A DNA stretch of 12,774 bases from assembly GCA_021777285.1 (NCBI GenBank), contig JAJYDR010000064.1:1-12774 (forward strand), given 5' to 3'. The translations under genes were made by a program, and so were the position numbers. This DNA comes from Actinomycetes bacterium. GTDB taxonomy: Bacteria > Actinomycetota > Acidimicrobiia > Acidimicrobiales > RAAP-2. The notes beneath the pieces were generated by a model that was not told where the DNA came from, did no database searches, and was given only the letters and a program-made list of their open reading frames with translations. This document shows positions 6,072-12,774 of the stretch, in pieces (position 1 is the stretch's first letter; each line of letters begins with the position of its first letter).

Positions 6072-6973
6072 GGGAGACTCCGTTCCTCGGCGATGAGGTC
6101 GAGGTAGCGCTCCTCAAGCGAGGCGCGCGTGCGCAGCGAGACGAGTTGGACGCCCCGCTCGACGAGCAGAGCGCTCACCAGGGCCACCCGTTCGGGACTG
6201 GACGCGATGCGACAGCGCAGCCGCGTTGGCGACTCGTTGGTGACGACGCACCCGAGTCGTTGCGCGAGGGACGCCGCGTCGACCGGGGCACTCGTCTCGA
6301 TGACGAGCTCGGGCTCGCCTGACAACTCGTCGAGGGTCCCCTCGGCGACGACGGCACCGCGGTGCATCAGCACGAGGCGGTTCGCCATGCGCTCGGCCTC
6401 GGTCAACTCGTGGGTCGTGATCAAGATCGCACAACCGCGTTCGGCCTCCGCGGCGATGATTGATCGGATCACTTGTCGACCTTCAGGGTCGACGGCGGTC
6501 GTCGGCTCGTCGAGCACGAGGACTCGGGGCCGGGCGATGAGGGCCAATGCGAGCAGCGTGCGCTGCTGTTCGCCACCCGAGAGCCGTCGCCAGGGTGTCG
6601 CGGCGCATCGGCGAAGATCGAGCAGGTCGAGCAGGCCCTCGTGGTCGCGTGGCGCGTCGTAGTAGGTCGCGGTCAGGGCCAGGACCTGCGTGGGCGTCAT
6701 CGGGAACCAGACCCCACCTCGCTGCAGGAGCGCTCCGGTGCGTACGACGACCTCGTCGTGGGCGCGCCGAGGATCCAAGCCGTGGATCCGCACCGTCCCG
6801 TCGTCGGGTTCGCGGAATCCGAGGAGCGTCTCGACCAACGTGGTCTTACCGGCGCCATTCGGGCCGAGCAGGGCCAGGACCTCGCCGTAGTCGACGGTGA
6901 GGCTCACGCCGTCGACGGCGTAGAGCCCGCCGAACGCGACGCGCAACCCGGTGACCTCGACGGCGTGACTCAC
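6068..6973 (-). CDS. ABC transporter ATP-binding protein (DrrA-like)
   Basis: The 301-residue protein has every ABC ATPase motif: Walker A GPNGAGKT (38-45), Q-loop near Gln84, signature LSGGEQQ (131-137), Walker B VLVLDE (151-156) followed by the D-loop, and switch His188. The last 85 residues form a variable C-terminal domain like that of the DrrA/CcmA group of exporter ATPases. It energises the permease encoded just downstream, with which it overlaps by 4 bp. I place the start at the GTG at 6973, because TAGTTT (6987-6982) lies eight bases upstream as a probable leaderless promoter. A TTG two codons earlier is open but would be only two bases from that box. It is divergent from serS. The cargo is not evident; drug or lipid export is typical of the family. 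Confidence 0.92.
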   Translation of the reverse strand: MSHAVEVTGLRVAFGGLYAVDGVSLTVDYGEVLALLGPNGAGKTTLVETLLGFREPDDGTVRIHGLDPRRAHDEVVVRTGALLQRGGVWFPMTPTQVLALTATYYDAPRDHEGLLDLLDLRRCAATPWRRLSGGEQQRTLLALALIARPRVLVLDEPTTAVDPEGRQVIRSIIAAEAERGCAILITTHELTEAERMANRLVLMHRGAVVAEGTLDELSGEPELVIETSAPVDAASLAQRLGCVVTNESPTRLRCRIASSPERVALVSALLVERGVQLVSLRTRASLEERYLDLIAEERSLP

Positions 6974-6981
6974 AACCAACG

Positions 6982-6987
6982 AAACTA
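6982..6987 (-). promoter_or_regulatory. -10 box of the ABC exporter operon
   Basis: TAGTTT on the minus strand (6987-6982) is eight bases from the GTG at 6973. There is no ribosome site in between, so the message is probably leaderless or nearly so. No clear -35 box is visible. Confidence 0.35.
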
Positions 6988-7029
6988 CTGGGACGGCGAG
7001 GTCATCGTGGCCGACCGATCGTGCCTCGG

Positions 7030-7035
7030 TAGGCT
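7030..7035 (+). promoter_or_regulatory. -10 box of serS (leaderless)
   Basis: TAGGCT lies six bases before the serS GTG, the same hexamer and distance as at ctaA. No ribosome site precedes the start. No T-box leader of the kind that controls some aminoacyl-tRNA synthetase genes fits in the 68-bp gap to the divergent ABC gene. Confidence 0.45.
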
Positions 7036-7041
7036 CAAGAC

Positions 7042-8346
7042 GTGATCGATCTCGCTCAACTGCGTCGTGAACCTGACGTCGTCAAGGACGCCCTGGCCCG
7101 TCGGGGGGTGGCGCCGTCGACCCTCGACGACGTGGCGGCCCTGGACACCGAGCACCGTCGGCTGCTCCAAGAGACCGAGCGGTTGCGTGCTGACATCAAG
7201 TCGCTGTCGCGCCAGGTCGGTGAGGCGCGTCGTCAGAAGGACCTGGCCCGAGCCGAGGAGTTGGCGGCTGTCAGCCGTGACCTCGGCGATGAAGAGCGTC
7301 AAGCGTCAGCGTCGGTCGAGTTGGTGGCCGGTCGTCTGCGGGATCTGCTGCTGCAGTTGCCGAACCTGCCGGCCCCCGATGCGCCCGACGGTGTGGACGA
7401 GCACGACAACGTTGTGCTGCGCCAGTGGTGGGTCGCGATGGACGACGGGGCACCGTTCCCGACGTTCGAAGAGCACCAACGGGTCCCGCACTGGGAGATC
7501 GGCGCCCAACTGGACATCTTGGATCTCGAGTCGGGGGCAAAGCTCGCCGGATCGATGTTCCCGCTCTTCCGCGGCGTGGGTTCGCGGCTCGTGCGGGCAC
7601 TGGGCGCCTTCGCGCTCGATCGGCACACGCCCGACTACGAGGAGATCCGTCCCCCGACCTTCGCCTTGACCGAGACCATGGTCTCGACGGGTCACCTGCC
7701 CAAATCGGCTGATGACATGTACGCCATCGAGCGCGACGGGCTGTGGGCGATCCCGACGGCCGAGGTGCCACTCACCTCGATGTTGCGCGGCGAAATCATC
7801 GACGAGTCCCAGCTCCCGATTCGCATGACCGCGCTCACCGCGTGCTTCCGACGCGAGGCCGGGGCGGCCGGTCGAGACACCCGGGGGCTCCTGCGGGTCC
7901 ACGAGTTCGACAAGGTAGAGCTCTTCGCGTACTGCGCGCCCGACCAGGCGGCCGACGCGCACGCCGACATACTCGCGCGCGCGGAGTCGCTGCTGCGCGA
8001 ACTCGGTCTGACCTACCGGGTGCTCGACCTGTGCGCCGGTGACCTCGGGACGTCCTCGGCGCGTACGTTCGACCTCGAGGTCTACAGCCCTGGCGTCGAC
8101 CGATGGCTGGAGGTCTCGTCGGTGAGTTGGTTCCGTGACTATCAGGCCCGGCGCGCCAACGTCCGTTACCGCCGCGAGGACGGCTCAACCGCGCTGGTGC
8201 ACACGGTGAACGGCTCGGCGCTCGCGTGGGCGAGGATCTGGGCCGCGCTCGTCGAGACGTATCGTCAGTCCGACGGGTCGGTCGAGTTGCCGTCGGTGCT
8301 CGCGCCTTACCTCGGTTCGACGACGATCAGCCCTCGTCGCGGGTGA
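7042..8346 (+). CDS. serS: Seryl-tRNA synthetase
   Basis: The 434-residue protein is a standard bacterial class II SerRS, which charges tRNA-Ser with serine in the cytoplasm. Residues 30-105 form the antiparallel coiled-coil arm that holds the tRNA long variable arm. The catalytic core has class II motif 2, ACFRREAGAAGRDTRGLLRV (267-286), with its ATP-binding arginines. The serine-binding TAEV loop is at 239-242. Motif 3 is NGSALAWARIW (390-400), with Arg398. The usual NGSGLA reads NGSALA here, a small change. EVSSVSWFRDYQARR (357-371) matches the conserved segment that usually reads EISSxSxxxDFQARR. Start GTG is chosen for the TAGGCT box six bases upstream and full N-terminal match (MIDLAQLRREPDVVKDALARR). 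Its 3' end overlaps the convergent response regulator by 20 bp. Confidence 0.96.
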   Translation: MIDLAQLRREPDVVKDALARRGVAPSTLDDVAALDTEHRRLLQETERLRADIKSLSRQVGEARRQKDLARAEELAAVSRDLGDEERQASASVELVAGRLRDLLLQLPNLPAPDAPDGVDEHDNVVLRQWWVAMDDGAPFPTFEEHQRVPHWEIGAQLDILDLESGAKLAGSMFPLFRGVGSRLVRALGAFALDRHTPDYEEIRPPTFALTETMVSTGHLPKSADDMYAIERDGLWAIPTAEVPLTSMLRGEIIDESQLPIRMTALTACFRREAGAAGRDTRGLLRVHEFDKVELFAYCAPDQAADAHADILARAESLLRELGLTYRVLDLCAGDLGTSSARTFDLEVYSPGVDRWLEVSSVSWFRDYQARRANVRYRREDGSTALVHTVNGSALAWARIWAALVETYRQSDGSVELPSVLAPYLGSTTISPRRG

Positions 8347-9049
8347 CCTCGAACCGATAGCCGACGCCGCGCACGGTGGTGATGTAGCGGGGCGCTTTGG
8401 GTTCGGTCTCTATCAGGCTACGGAGTCGCTTGATGTGGACGTCGAGGGTCTTGGTATCGCCGACGTAGTCGTGGCCCCACACCCGGTCGATGAGGACCTC
8501 GCGGGTCAGCACGCGCCCCGGGTTCTCCATGAGCAGGCGCAGCAGCGCGAACTCCTTCTTGCGCAACTTGACCTCGTCGGTTCCGATGAAGCAGCGCCGG
8601 GCGTCGATGTCGAGTCGCACGGGACCGCGCTGGATCGAGGCCTCCTCGCCGTCGAGGTCGACCGGGTGCTCACGTCGGCGCAGGACCGCGCGCATCCGTG
8701 CGACGAGCTCGCGCAGCCGGTACGGCTTGGTCACGTAGTCGTCGGCCCCGATCTCGAGGAGCAGGACCATGTCGACCTCCTCGCCCTTCGCGCTTACGAT
8801 GATGATCGGGACGTCACTGCTCAGGCGGATCTCGCGGCAGAGGTCGAGCCCGCTCATCTTGGGCAGCATGAGGTCCAAGAGCACGATGTCGAACTCGCCA
8901 GCGGCGAAGCGCGCGGCCCCTTCGGCGCCGTCACGCGCGACGGTCACGTCGAACCCCTCGCGGGCGAGTCCGACGCTCAGCGCGTCGATGAAGGACTCCT
9001 CGTCCTCGACGAGGAGCACCCGAACCACGGGCTGGTGTGACGCGGTCAC
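8327..9049 (-). CDS. regX3: OmpR/PhoB-family response regulator, RegX3-like
   Basis: The 240-residue protein has a receiver domain (about 9-122) and a winged-helix DNA-binding domain (about 138-236). Acidic pocket residues are Asp16 and Glu17. The phosphoacceptor is Asp59 in IVLLDLMLPKMSGLDL, with Ser86 and Lys108 (TKPY) as the switch residues. The output domain has KLRKKEFALLRLLMENPGRV and the recognition helix region TLDVHIKRLR, ending RYITTVRGVGYRFE. It most resembles RegX3/PhoB, which respond to phosphate limitation in actinobacteria. Its GTG start overlaps the kinase stop (GTGA), the SenX3-RegX3 gene order. Its 3' end overlaps serS by 20 bp in convergent orientation. Family is certain; the phosphate role is inference from similarity, since no pst or phoU gene is in the window. 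Confidence 0.9.
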   Translation of the reverse strand: MTASHQPVVRVLLVEDEESFIDALSVGLAREGFDVTVARDGAEGAARFAAGEFDIVLLDLMLPKMSGLDLCREIRLSSDVPIIIVSAKGEEVDMVLLLEIGADDYVTKPYRLRELVARMRAVLRRREHPVDLDGEEASIQRGPVRLDIDARRCFIGTDEVKLRKKEFALLRLLMENPGRVLTREVLIDRVWGHDYVGDTKTLDVHIKRLRSLIETEPKAPRYITTVRGVGYRFEVTRDEG

Positions 9050-10341
9050 TGGTTCACCGGGAGCTCAAGCGTGAAGGTCGACCCCTCTCCCTCGCGCGAC
9101 TCCACCACGACGGTCCCGCCGTGGTTTTGCGCGACGTGGCGCACAATACTCAGCCCGAGTCCCGTGCCGCCGGTCTCGCGGGCCCGACCAGGGTCGACGC
9201 GATAGAACCGTTCGAAGATGCGTTCGAGGTCCTTCGCGGGGATGCCGACGCCCTGGTCGGTGATGGCGATGCGAACGACGCGGGCTTCGACGGCGCCTTC
9301 GTCGCTCTGGCGCTCCTCGTGGCGCTCCACGGTAATCGTGACGCGTCCACCGCCCGGTGAATAGACGACTGCGTTCTCGAGCAGCGCGTGCACGGCCGAG
9401 ACCAGTTGGCGCCGGTCACCGACGATGACGATGGACGCGGCGGGTTCGACGAAGTCGATGGTTACCCCGTGCTGCTCGGCCGACGTGCGGATCCGCTCCA
9501 TCGCCTCAGAGACGAACAACGCGACAGGAACCGGCTCGCGCACCGGCGAGCCCTCGCCTTCGATCCGTGAGAGGTCGAGCAGGTCCTCGATAATCCGGTT
9601 GACGCGAAAGGCCTCGGTGTTGATGCGTTCGGCGAGGCGCCGGGCGATCGACGCGTCGGGTTCGAACTGGAGCGTCTCCGCGAGGAGGCCGAGCGCCCCC
9701 ATCGGCGTCTTCAACTCGTGGCTCACGTTGGCGATGAAGTCCCGACGCACGTCCTCGAGCCGTCGGCGCTCGCTGGAGTCCTCGATGACGGCGAGCACGC
9801 CCAGTGGTCGTCGGCCGTCGTCGATAACCGACGCTCGCACGCTGAGCGTGCGTCGAGGCGGTCCGTAGATCTCGATCGTTCGGTCGGCAACGCCGCTCGA
9901 CCAGCCCTCGGCCAGGCACTCGGTGACCGCCTGGGCGGCGATCGCCTCGCCGTAGCGGCTGGTCATGAGTGATTCAGCGAGGCTGTTGCGGTAGACGACC
10001 GCGCCACCCTCGTCACAGAGCACGAGCCCGAGGGGCAGCGAGTCGAGGGATCGTCGAAGCCGAGTCGACTCGGCACTGGACTCGCTCACGGCGGTGGTGG
10101 CGGTCCCGGTGACCTCTTCGAGGTAGGCGAGCGCCGCCTCGACCCGACCGGTGTCGCCGTGGGGCTCGACTCCGAGGCGTGCCCCCAGCGCGTTGAGGCG
10201 TTGGGCGAGCGACCGGTGGTCGCGATACCGATTGATCAGGTAGCCGAGCAGCGCGCCGACGACGAGCACCCCGACGCCGAGGGTGTACACGGCGGCGGGC
10301 GCCCAGTGGGCGACGGGATTCACAGAGGCGGGAACGATCAC
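9046..10341 (-). CDS. senX3: Sensor histidine kinase, SenX3/PhoR-like
   Basis: The 431-residue kinase has one membrane helix (about 17-37) and no extracytoplasmic domain. A PAS-like domain follows at about 95-190 (SLPLGLVLCDEGGAVVYRNS). The dimerisation/phosphotransfer helix has FIANVSHELKTPMGAL with His208. The ATPase domain shows the N box LLENAVVYSP (Asn323), G1 box DQGVGI (362-367), F box ERFYRVDPG and G2 box GGTGLGLSI (391-399). It should phosphorylate Asp59 of the regulator encoded immediately downstream with a 4-bp overlap. With almost nothing outside the cell, it probably senses an intracellular or membrane signal, or a partner transporter as PhoR and SenX3 are thought to do. The GTG start is preceded at six bases by GAGAAT, a weak leaderless -10 box; another GTG at 10320 is possible. 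Confidence 0.9.
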   Translation of the reverse strand: MIVPASVNPVAHWAPAAVYTLGVGVLVVGALLGYLINRYRDHRSLAQRLNALGARLGVEPHGDTGRVEAALAYLEEVTGTATTAVSESSAESTRLRRSLDSLPLGLVLCDEGGAVVYRNSLAESLMTSRYGEAIAAQAVTECLAEGWSSGVADRTIEIYGPPRRTLSVRASVIDDGRRPLGVLAVIEDSSERRRLEDVRRDFIANVSHELKTPMGALGLLAETLQFEPDASIARRLAERINTEAFRVNRIIEDLLDLSRIEGEGSPVREPVPVALFVSEAMERIRTSAEQHGVTIDFVEPAASIVIVGDRRQLVSAVHALLENAVVYSPGGGRVTITVERHEERQSDEGAVEARVVRIAITDQGVGIPAKDLERIFERFYRVDPGRARETGGTGLGLSIVRHVAQNHGGTVVVESREGEGSTFTLELPVNQ

Positions 10342-10707
10342 AGGTTCATTCTCGCAGACCTCGCCATAACAGCATGTGTCCTAATTTCGAACACACCGGG
10401 TCGCCTTAGCCGACTGAACGAGCTCGGCACTTGCTCACCGTCCAGATGACCAGGAATTACTGGCAATACCCGGTTCCGTCCCAGAGTCCTGCCTCGTTCG
10501 AGGCTTGTCCGGGTGACGAACGGCTCTTCGCGTGTGCTTCACGGCGCAGAATTCGTGTCGCCGAAGCAACGCGAATTCATTGCCCACGGTACGTACCCCG
10601 TGTAATACGGCACCCATCGACCCGGGTCTTCCACAGGAGGAAATAAAACACTCGCTGTGAGGGCGGGAACAGCGACCGTTGTGAAGTCCCAGGCAGAAAG
10701 GTCCTCG
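10342..10707. other. Intergenic leader without a convincing gene; repeat-rich border before the conjugation operon
   Basis: This stretch of about 365 bp lies between senX3 (minus) and the first conjugation-like gene (plus). It is visibly richer in A+T than its neighbours. It holds several small inverted repeats: CCAGGAATTACTGG (10450-10463, one mismatched pair), CGTTCG/CGAACG (10495-10500 with 10517-10522), GAATTCG/CGAATTC (10549-10555 with 10572-10578) and GGTACGTACC (10588-10597). A full AGGAGG (10635-10640) has no start codon at a normal distance. No tRNA or integrase is seen. It could hold promoters for both sides, an operator, or an origin of transfer. Only the symmetry is directly visible. 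Confidence 0.55.
10580..10608 (+). promoter_or_regulatory. Possible promoter with internal palindromic operator for the conjugation operon
   Basis: TTGCCC (10580-10585) and TAATAC (10603-10608) are separated by exactly 17 bp, but match the -35 and -10 consensus only partly. The perfect 10-bp palindrome GGTACGTACC (10588-10597) lies in the spacer, where a repressor could act. Transcription from here would give a leader of about 90 bases before the ATG at 10708, including the AGGAGG at 10635-10640. Confidence 0.3.
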
Positions 10708-10992
10708 ATGCGAATCCTCGCTGTTTCACTCAGTCCATCACTCACGGCGCTGCCCGGCAGCGCCGTGCTCATGCAGATCGCCGACGGTCTCGCCGCGTGG
10801 AGCCTCATCGGCGCGCTCGTCGCTTTGCTGCTCGGTGCCGCCTTGTGGGCGATCGGCAGCCACACCCAGAACATGCACCAGTCGATGACCGGTCGGCGCG
10901 CGGTGATGACATCGCTCGTCGCGGCGTTGTTGATCGGGGCGGCTCCGCACCTGGTGGACTTCTTCTTCAAGGCCGGACAGTCGGTGCACTGA
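10708..10992 (+). CDS. Small two-helix membrane protein, VirB2/TrbC-like (DUF6112-like) conjugation component
   Basis: The 94-residue protein has two hydrophobic helices (about 31-50 and 64-80). The loop IGSHTQNMHQSMTGRRAV lies between them, and the end reads GAAPHLVDFFFKAGQSVH. As I recall, this layout and the motifs ALWAIGSHTQN, GRRAV and LIGAAPxLVxFFF match the actinobacterial family labelled DUF6112. That family sits beside TrbL-type proteins in conjugative elements and resembles VirB2/TrbC pilins. Its role would be a structural or channel part of a type IV secretion apparatus in the membrane. The ATG has AGAAAGG (10695-10701) six bases upstream; GTGs at 10657 and 10681 are in frame but less well placed. 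The stop overlaps the next start by one base (TGATG), so the genes are coupled. Confidence 0.75.
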   Translation: MRILAVSLSPSLTALPGSAVLMQIADGLAAWSLIGALVALLLGAALWAIGSHTQNMHQSMTGRRAVMTSLVAALLIGAAPHLVDFFFKAGQSVH

Positions 10993-12101
10993 TGGGTATC
11001 GGTTGTCTCCTCTCGCCGCTGGGCTGTTCGACGACCTCGGTCGCCAAAGCCACGCTCGGCGACCTCTTCAACGCGATGACCTCGTGGGTGCTCGCGAGCG
11101 TGTCATGGGTGCTCGGCACCACCGGCCACGTCCTGAACTCGACGGGGGACCCGACCAGCGTGGTGCACGCGGCGTCGGGTGAGTACACGTCGCTCGTCAC
11201 CCTGGCGCCGGTGCTGTTACTCGTCGGCCTCGTCGTTGCCACGGTGCACGGGGTGGTGCGCAACGACCCCGGCTCGCTGTGGCGCGTCTACCTCGGCGTC
11301 GCGCCTGCTGCGGTCCTCGCCGTCGTGATCGCTCGGCCCATCGCGACGGACATACTGGCGGCGACCGACGAGCTGGCGTCGGGTGCGTCGGCGTCGGTCG
11401 CGCGGCACGTGCCCGTGCTCGGCGCCCAGGTCGCGGCGCTCGCCGGGTCCACGCCGGGGTTCGGTCTCTTGTTGGTGTCCCTCGCCGTCGCGGTCGGCGG
11501 GTGGCTCCTGTGGTGCGAACTCGTGGTGCGGGCGGTCGTGTTGACGCTGCTGGTCGTCCTCGTACCCGTGGTCGTGCCCCTGGTGACGATCCCCGCGCTG
11601 CGGCGCGTCGGGTGGCGGTTGTTCGAGACCTTCATCGCTGTCGCGCTGAGCAAGGTCCTGATCGTGATCGCCCTCAGCGTGGGCTTCGGCGAGCTGCGCG
11701 GCGGATCGGTGACGGCGGTCGTGACCGGGGCCGTCACGATCGTGCTGGCGACGTTCAGCCCGTTCGTGCTCTTGCGACTTGTCCCGCTCGTGGAGCAGTC
11801 CGCCATGCAGCATGTTGCCGGACTCCGCCAGCGCTTCACCCAGTCGGTCCAGGCGTTGCCGTCGTCACCCCTCGGTGCGGCGGCGCGGGCAATCGGACCC
11901 GAGCCACCCCTGCCGCCAGCACCGGAACGGCCCGAGGACCTGGGGTTCGACCTCTGGGAGGGCGACGGCGAGATACCCATGCCGCCCCAGGGCGGCGAGC
12001 CGCCCAAGGCCCCTGTCGGCCAGGCCCGGCGTCGCGGCGGCCACGTCGCGTACTACAGCGATGGCCGGGGACCGGTGGTGGGCTGGCACTTCGATGAGTG
12101 A
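10992..12101 (+). CDS. TrbL/VirB6-like polytopic conjugation protein
   Basis: The 369-residue protein has a semi-hydrophobic N-terminal segment (about 22-48) and some six membrane helices (about 66-88, 97-118, 155-175, 178-200, 213-232, 238-263). A soluble proline-rich tail follows (302-343, with PEPPLPPAPERPED). The arrangement matches the TrbL/VirB6 class in actinobacterial conjugation operons, where such a protein follows the VirB2-like one and forms the inner-membrane channel. The ATG at 10992 shares its A with the upstream stop, giving one-base coupling. The frame is open further upstream to 10797, but that part lies inside the previous gene and reads as arginine-rich shadow. Its end overlaps the next gene by 8 bp. 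GVVRNDPGSLWRVYLGVAPAA (87-107 region) is the best family-like stretch. Function is inferred from topology and order. Confidence 0.72.
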   Translation: MGIGCLLSPLGCSTTSVAKATLGDLFNAMTSWVLASVSWVLGTTGHVLNSTGDPTSVVHAASGEYTSLVTLAPVLLLVGLVVATVHGVVRNDPGSLWRVYLGVAPAAVLAVVIARPIATDILAATDELASGASASVARHVPVLGAQVAALAGSTPGFGLLLVSLAVAVGGWLLWCELVVRAVVLTLLVVLVPVVVPLVTIPALRRVGWRLFETFIAVALSKVLIVIALSVGFGELRGGSVTAVVTGAVTIVLATFSPFVLLRLVPLVEQSAMQHVAGLRQRFTQSVQALPSSPLGAAARAIGPEPPLPPAPERPEDLGFDLWEGDGEIPMPPQGGEPPKAPVGQARRRGGHVAYYSDGRGPVVGWHFDE

Positions 12102-12774
12102 GCCGCTCGGTCCGGGCCCCGCGGACGTCGCCGCCCGCTGGATTGGGGTGCGCCGCCATCAGGTGGTGCTCGTCGTGTTCGGGATCGTCGCGCTGGGCGA
12201 CGGCCTGTTGCGTTCGCGCTCGGCGATCGAGGTCGTGTTGGCGCTGCTGCTCGGCGCGGGCGCGCTGCCCCTCGGCGCCGAGACGCTCGGCAGTGGCGTC
12301 GCCACAGCGGTCGGCTTCTCGCTACGTCGCCGGTGGTCACGGTTCACGATGGCGCGTGTCGGGGACCAGGTGATCGTCGAGAGTCGCGAGGCGCACGGCG
12401 TCAACGCGTACGTCCTGCAGCACCGGGGTCGGCTCGACCTCAACGGCCAGGACCACCGGGTCGCGGCCCGACTGGCCGCCTACATCGACGCCGCCGCCTC
12501 GGCCGACCGGCACGACCGACGGGTCTCGATCCACGTGTGTCGCGACGGGGCACGGGCGTCGACGGTATTGGTGACCCCCGCCGACGGCACCGCGCCGGGC
12601 GGGTGGGACCGTGACGACGACGCCGTCTTCACCGCCGCCTCGGTGCGACGCGGCACGTCGTGGTGGCTCGAGCGGTGGTGGTATCTACGCACGAGCGATC
12701 ACGTGACCTGCGTCATGCGGGTGGGCGACCTGCGGGGCACGTCCCACGACGCGCTGCTCGCCGGACTCCAAGAC
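12094..12774 (+). CDS. Two-helix membrane protein of the conjugation operon, C-terminus cut by window edge
   Basis: The frame is open from an ATG at 12094 to the window edge, giving 227 residues without a stop. Two hydrophobic segments (about 23-37 and 46-62) are joined by LGDGLLRSRSAIE. A basic stretch FSLRRRWSRF (75-84) and a soluble domain follow, including RTSDHVTCVMRVGDLRGTS. N-terminal paired helices followed by a cytoplasmic domain, right after a TrbL-like gene, are what SCO6880/PrgI-like proteins of actinobacterial type IV secretion operons show. I do not recognise a decisive motif, so this name stays tentative. The start overlaps the upstream stop region by 8 bp and has no good ribosome site, so translation is probably coupled. 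The next gene is predicted to be a VirB4-type ATPase if the module is complete. Confidence 0.7.
   Translation, partial: MSEPLGPGPADVAARWIGVRRHQVVLVVFGIVALGDGLLRSRSAIEVVLALLLGAGALPLGAETLGSGVATAVGFSLRRRWSRFTMARVGDQVIVESREAHGVNAYVLQHRGRLDLNGQDHRVAARLAAYIDAAASADRHDRRVSIHVCRDGARASTVLVTPADGTAPGGWDRDDDAVFTAASVRRGTSWWLERWWYLRTSDHVTCVMRVGDLRGTSHDALLAGLQD

Noticed and set aside
10342..10440. PHO-box-like GTTCA elements upstream of senX3
   Set aside because: Only scattered GTTC half-sites occur, without the regular direct-repeat spacing expected for PhoP or RegX3 binding.
10446..10646. Possible 66-residue plus-strand ORF (ATG at 10446) in the leader before the conjugation operon
   Set aside because: No ribosome site precedes the ATG, no motif or helix is visible, and by my count about 40 percent of codons end in A or T, unlike the strong G/C-ending bias of real genes here. 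A foreign small gene cannot be fully excluded.
10342..10707. tRNA gene or attachment site at the edge of the conjugation operon
   Set aside because: No cloverleaf, CCA end or T-loop sequence was found, and no matching direct repeat is visible inside the window.
10797..10991. Upstream extension of the TrbL-like gene
   Set aside because: It overlaps the VirB2-like gene in another frame and reads as an Arg-rich segment. The ATG at 10992 is coupled to the upstream stop.
10992..11030. Lipoprotein signal at the TrbL-like N-terminus (PLGC)
   Set aside because: There is no charged n-region or long hydrophobic stretch before the cysteine, and the residue three before it is Pro rather than Leu or Val.

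Overview
The window looks like a chromosomal segment of a high-GC actinobacterium. Support comes from the strong G/C preference at third codon positions, frequent GTG starts (about half the genes), several apparently leaderless genes, a SenX3/RegX3-type two-component pair, and an actinobacterial-style conjugation gene set at the right end. The split cytochrome b genes and the overall mix suggest a deep lineage such as Acidimicrobiia. That placement is inference, not proof.

Layout, left to right. (1) 1-444, minus: the N-terminal 148 residues of a YgiD/DODA-type extradiol ring-cleavage dioxygenase, running off the left edge. It is divergent from a MarR-family regulator (523-984, plus). A 17-bp imperfect palindrome lies where both promoters overlap, so one operator could serve both genes. 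(2) A perfect 14-bp hairpin (995-1030) separates marR from a convergent minus-strand respiratory block. Read 5'->3', that block is heme A synthase (ctaA), a 60-residue one-helix protein, a b6-type four-helix cytochrome b, and a C-terminal cytochrome b-like protein with a very large extracytoplasmic insertion and no PEWY motif. The last three are joined by 4-nt stop/start overlaps. (3) ctaB (protoheme IX farnesyltransferase), divergent from ctaA, overlaps a membrane-anchored TlpA/ResA-like thiol-disulfide protein. Together these form a heme A and cytochrome biogenesis island. (4) A two-gene DrrAB-like ABC exporter (minus), divergent from serS (plus). (5) serS ends 20 bp inside the 3' end of a response regulator, which lies downstream of its histidine kinase (both minus, SenX3-RegX3 order). 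(6) About 365 bp without a convincing gene, richer in A+T and inverted repeats. (7) A plus-strand operon of three tightly coupled genes: a VirB2/DUF6112-like small membrane protein, a TrbL/VirB6-like polytopic protein, and a two-helix membrane protein cut off by the right edge. This is probably the start of an actinobacterial type IV secretion/conjugation module.

The main points for a second look are the split cytochrome b pair with its altered Qo-site region and extra one-helix protein, the shared operator between ygiD and marR, the abutting leaderless promoters of ctaA and ctaB, and the repeat-rich leader at the border between housekeeping genes and the conjugation operon. No rRNA, tRNA, insertion sequence or CRISPR array was seen.
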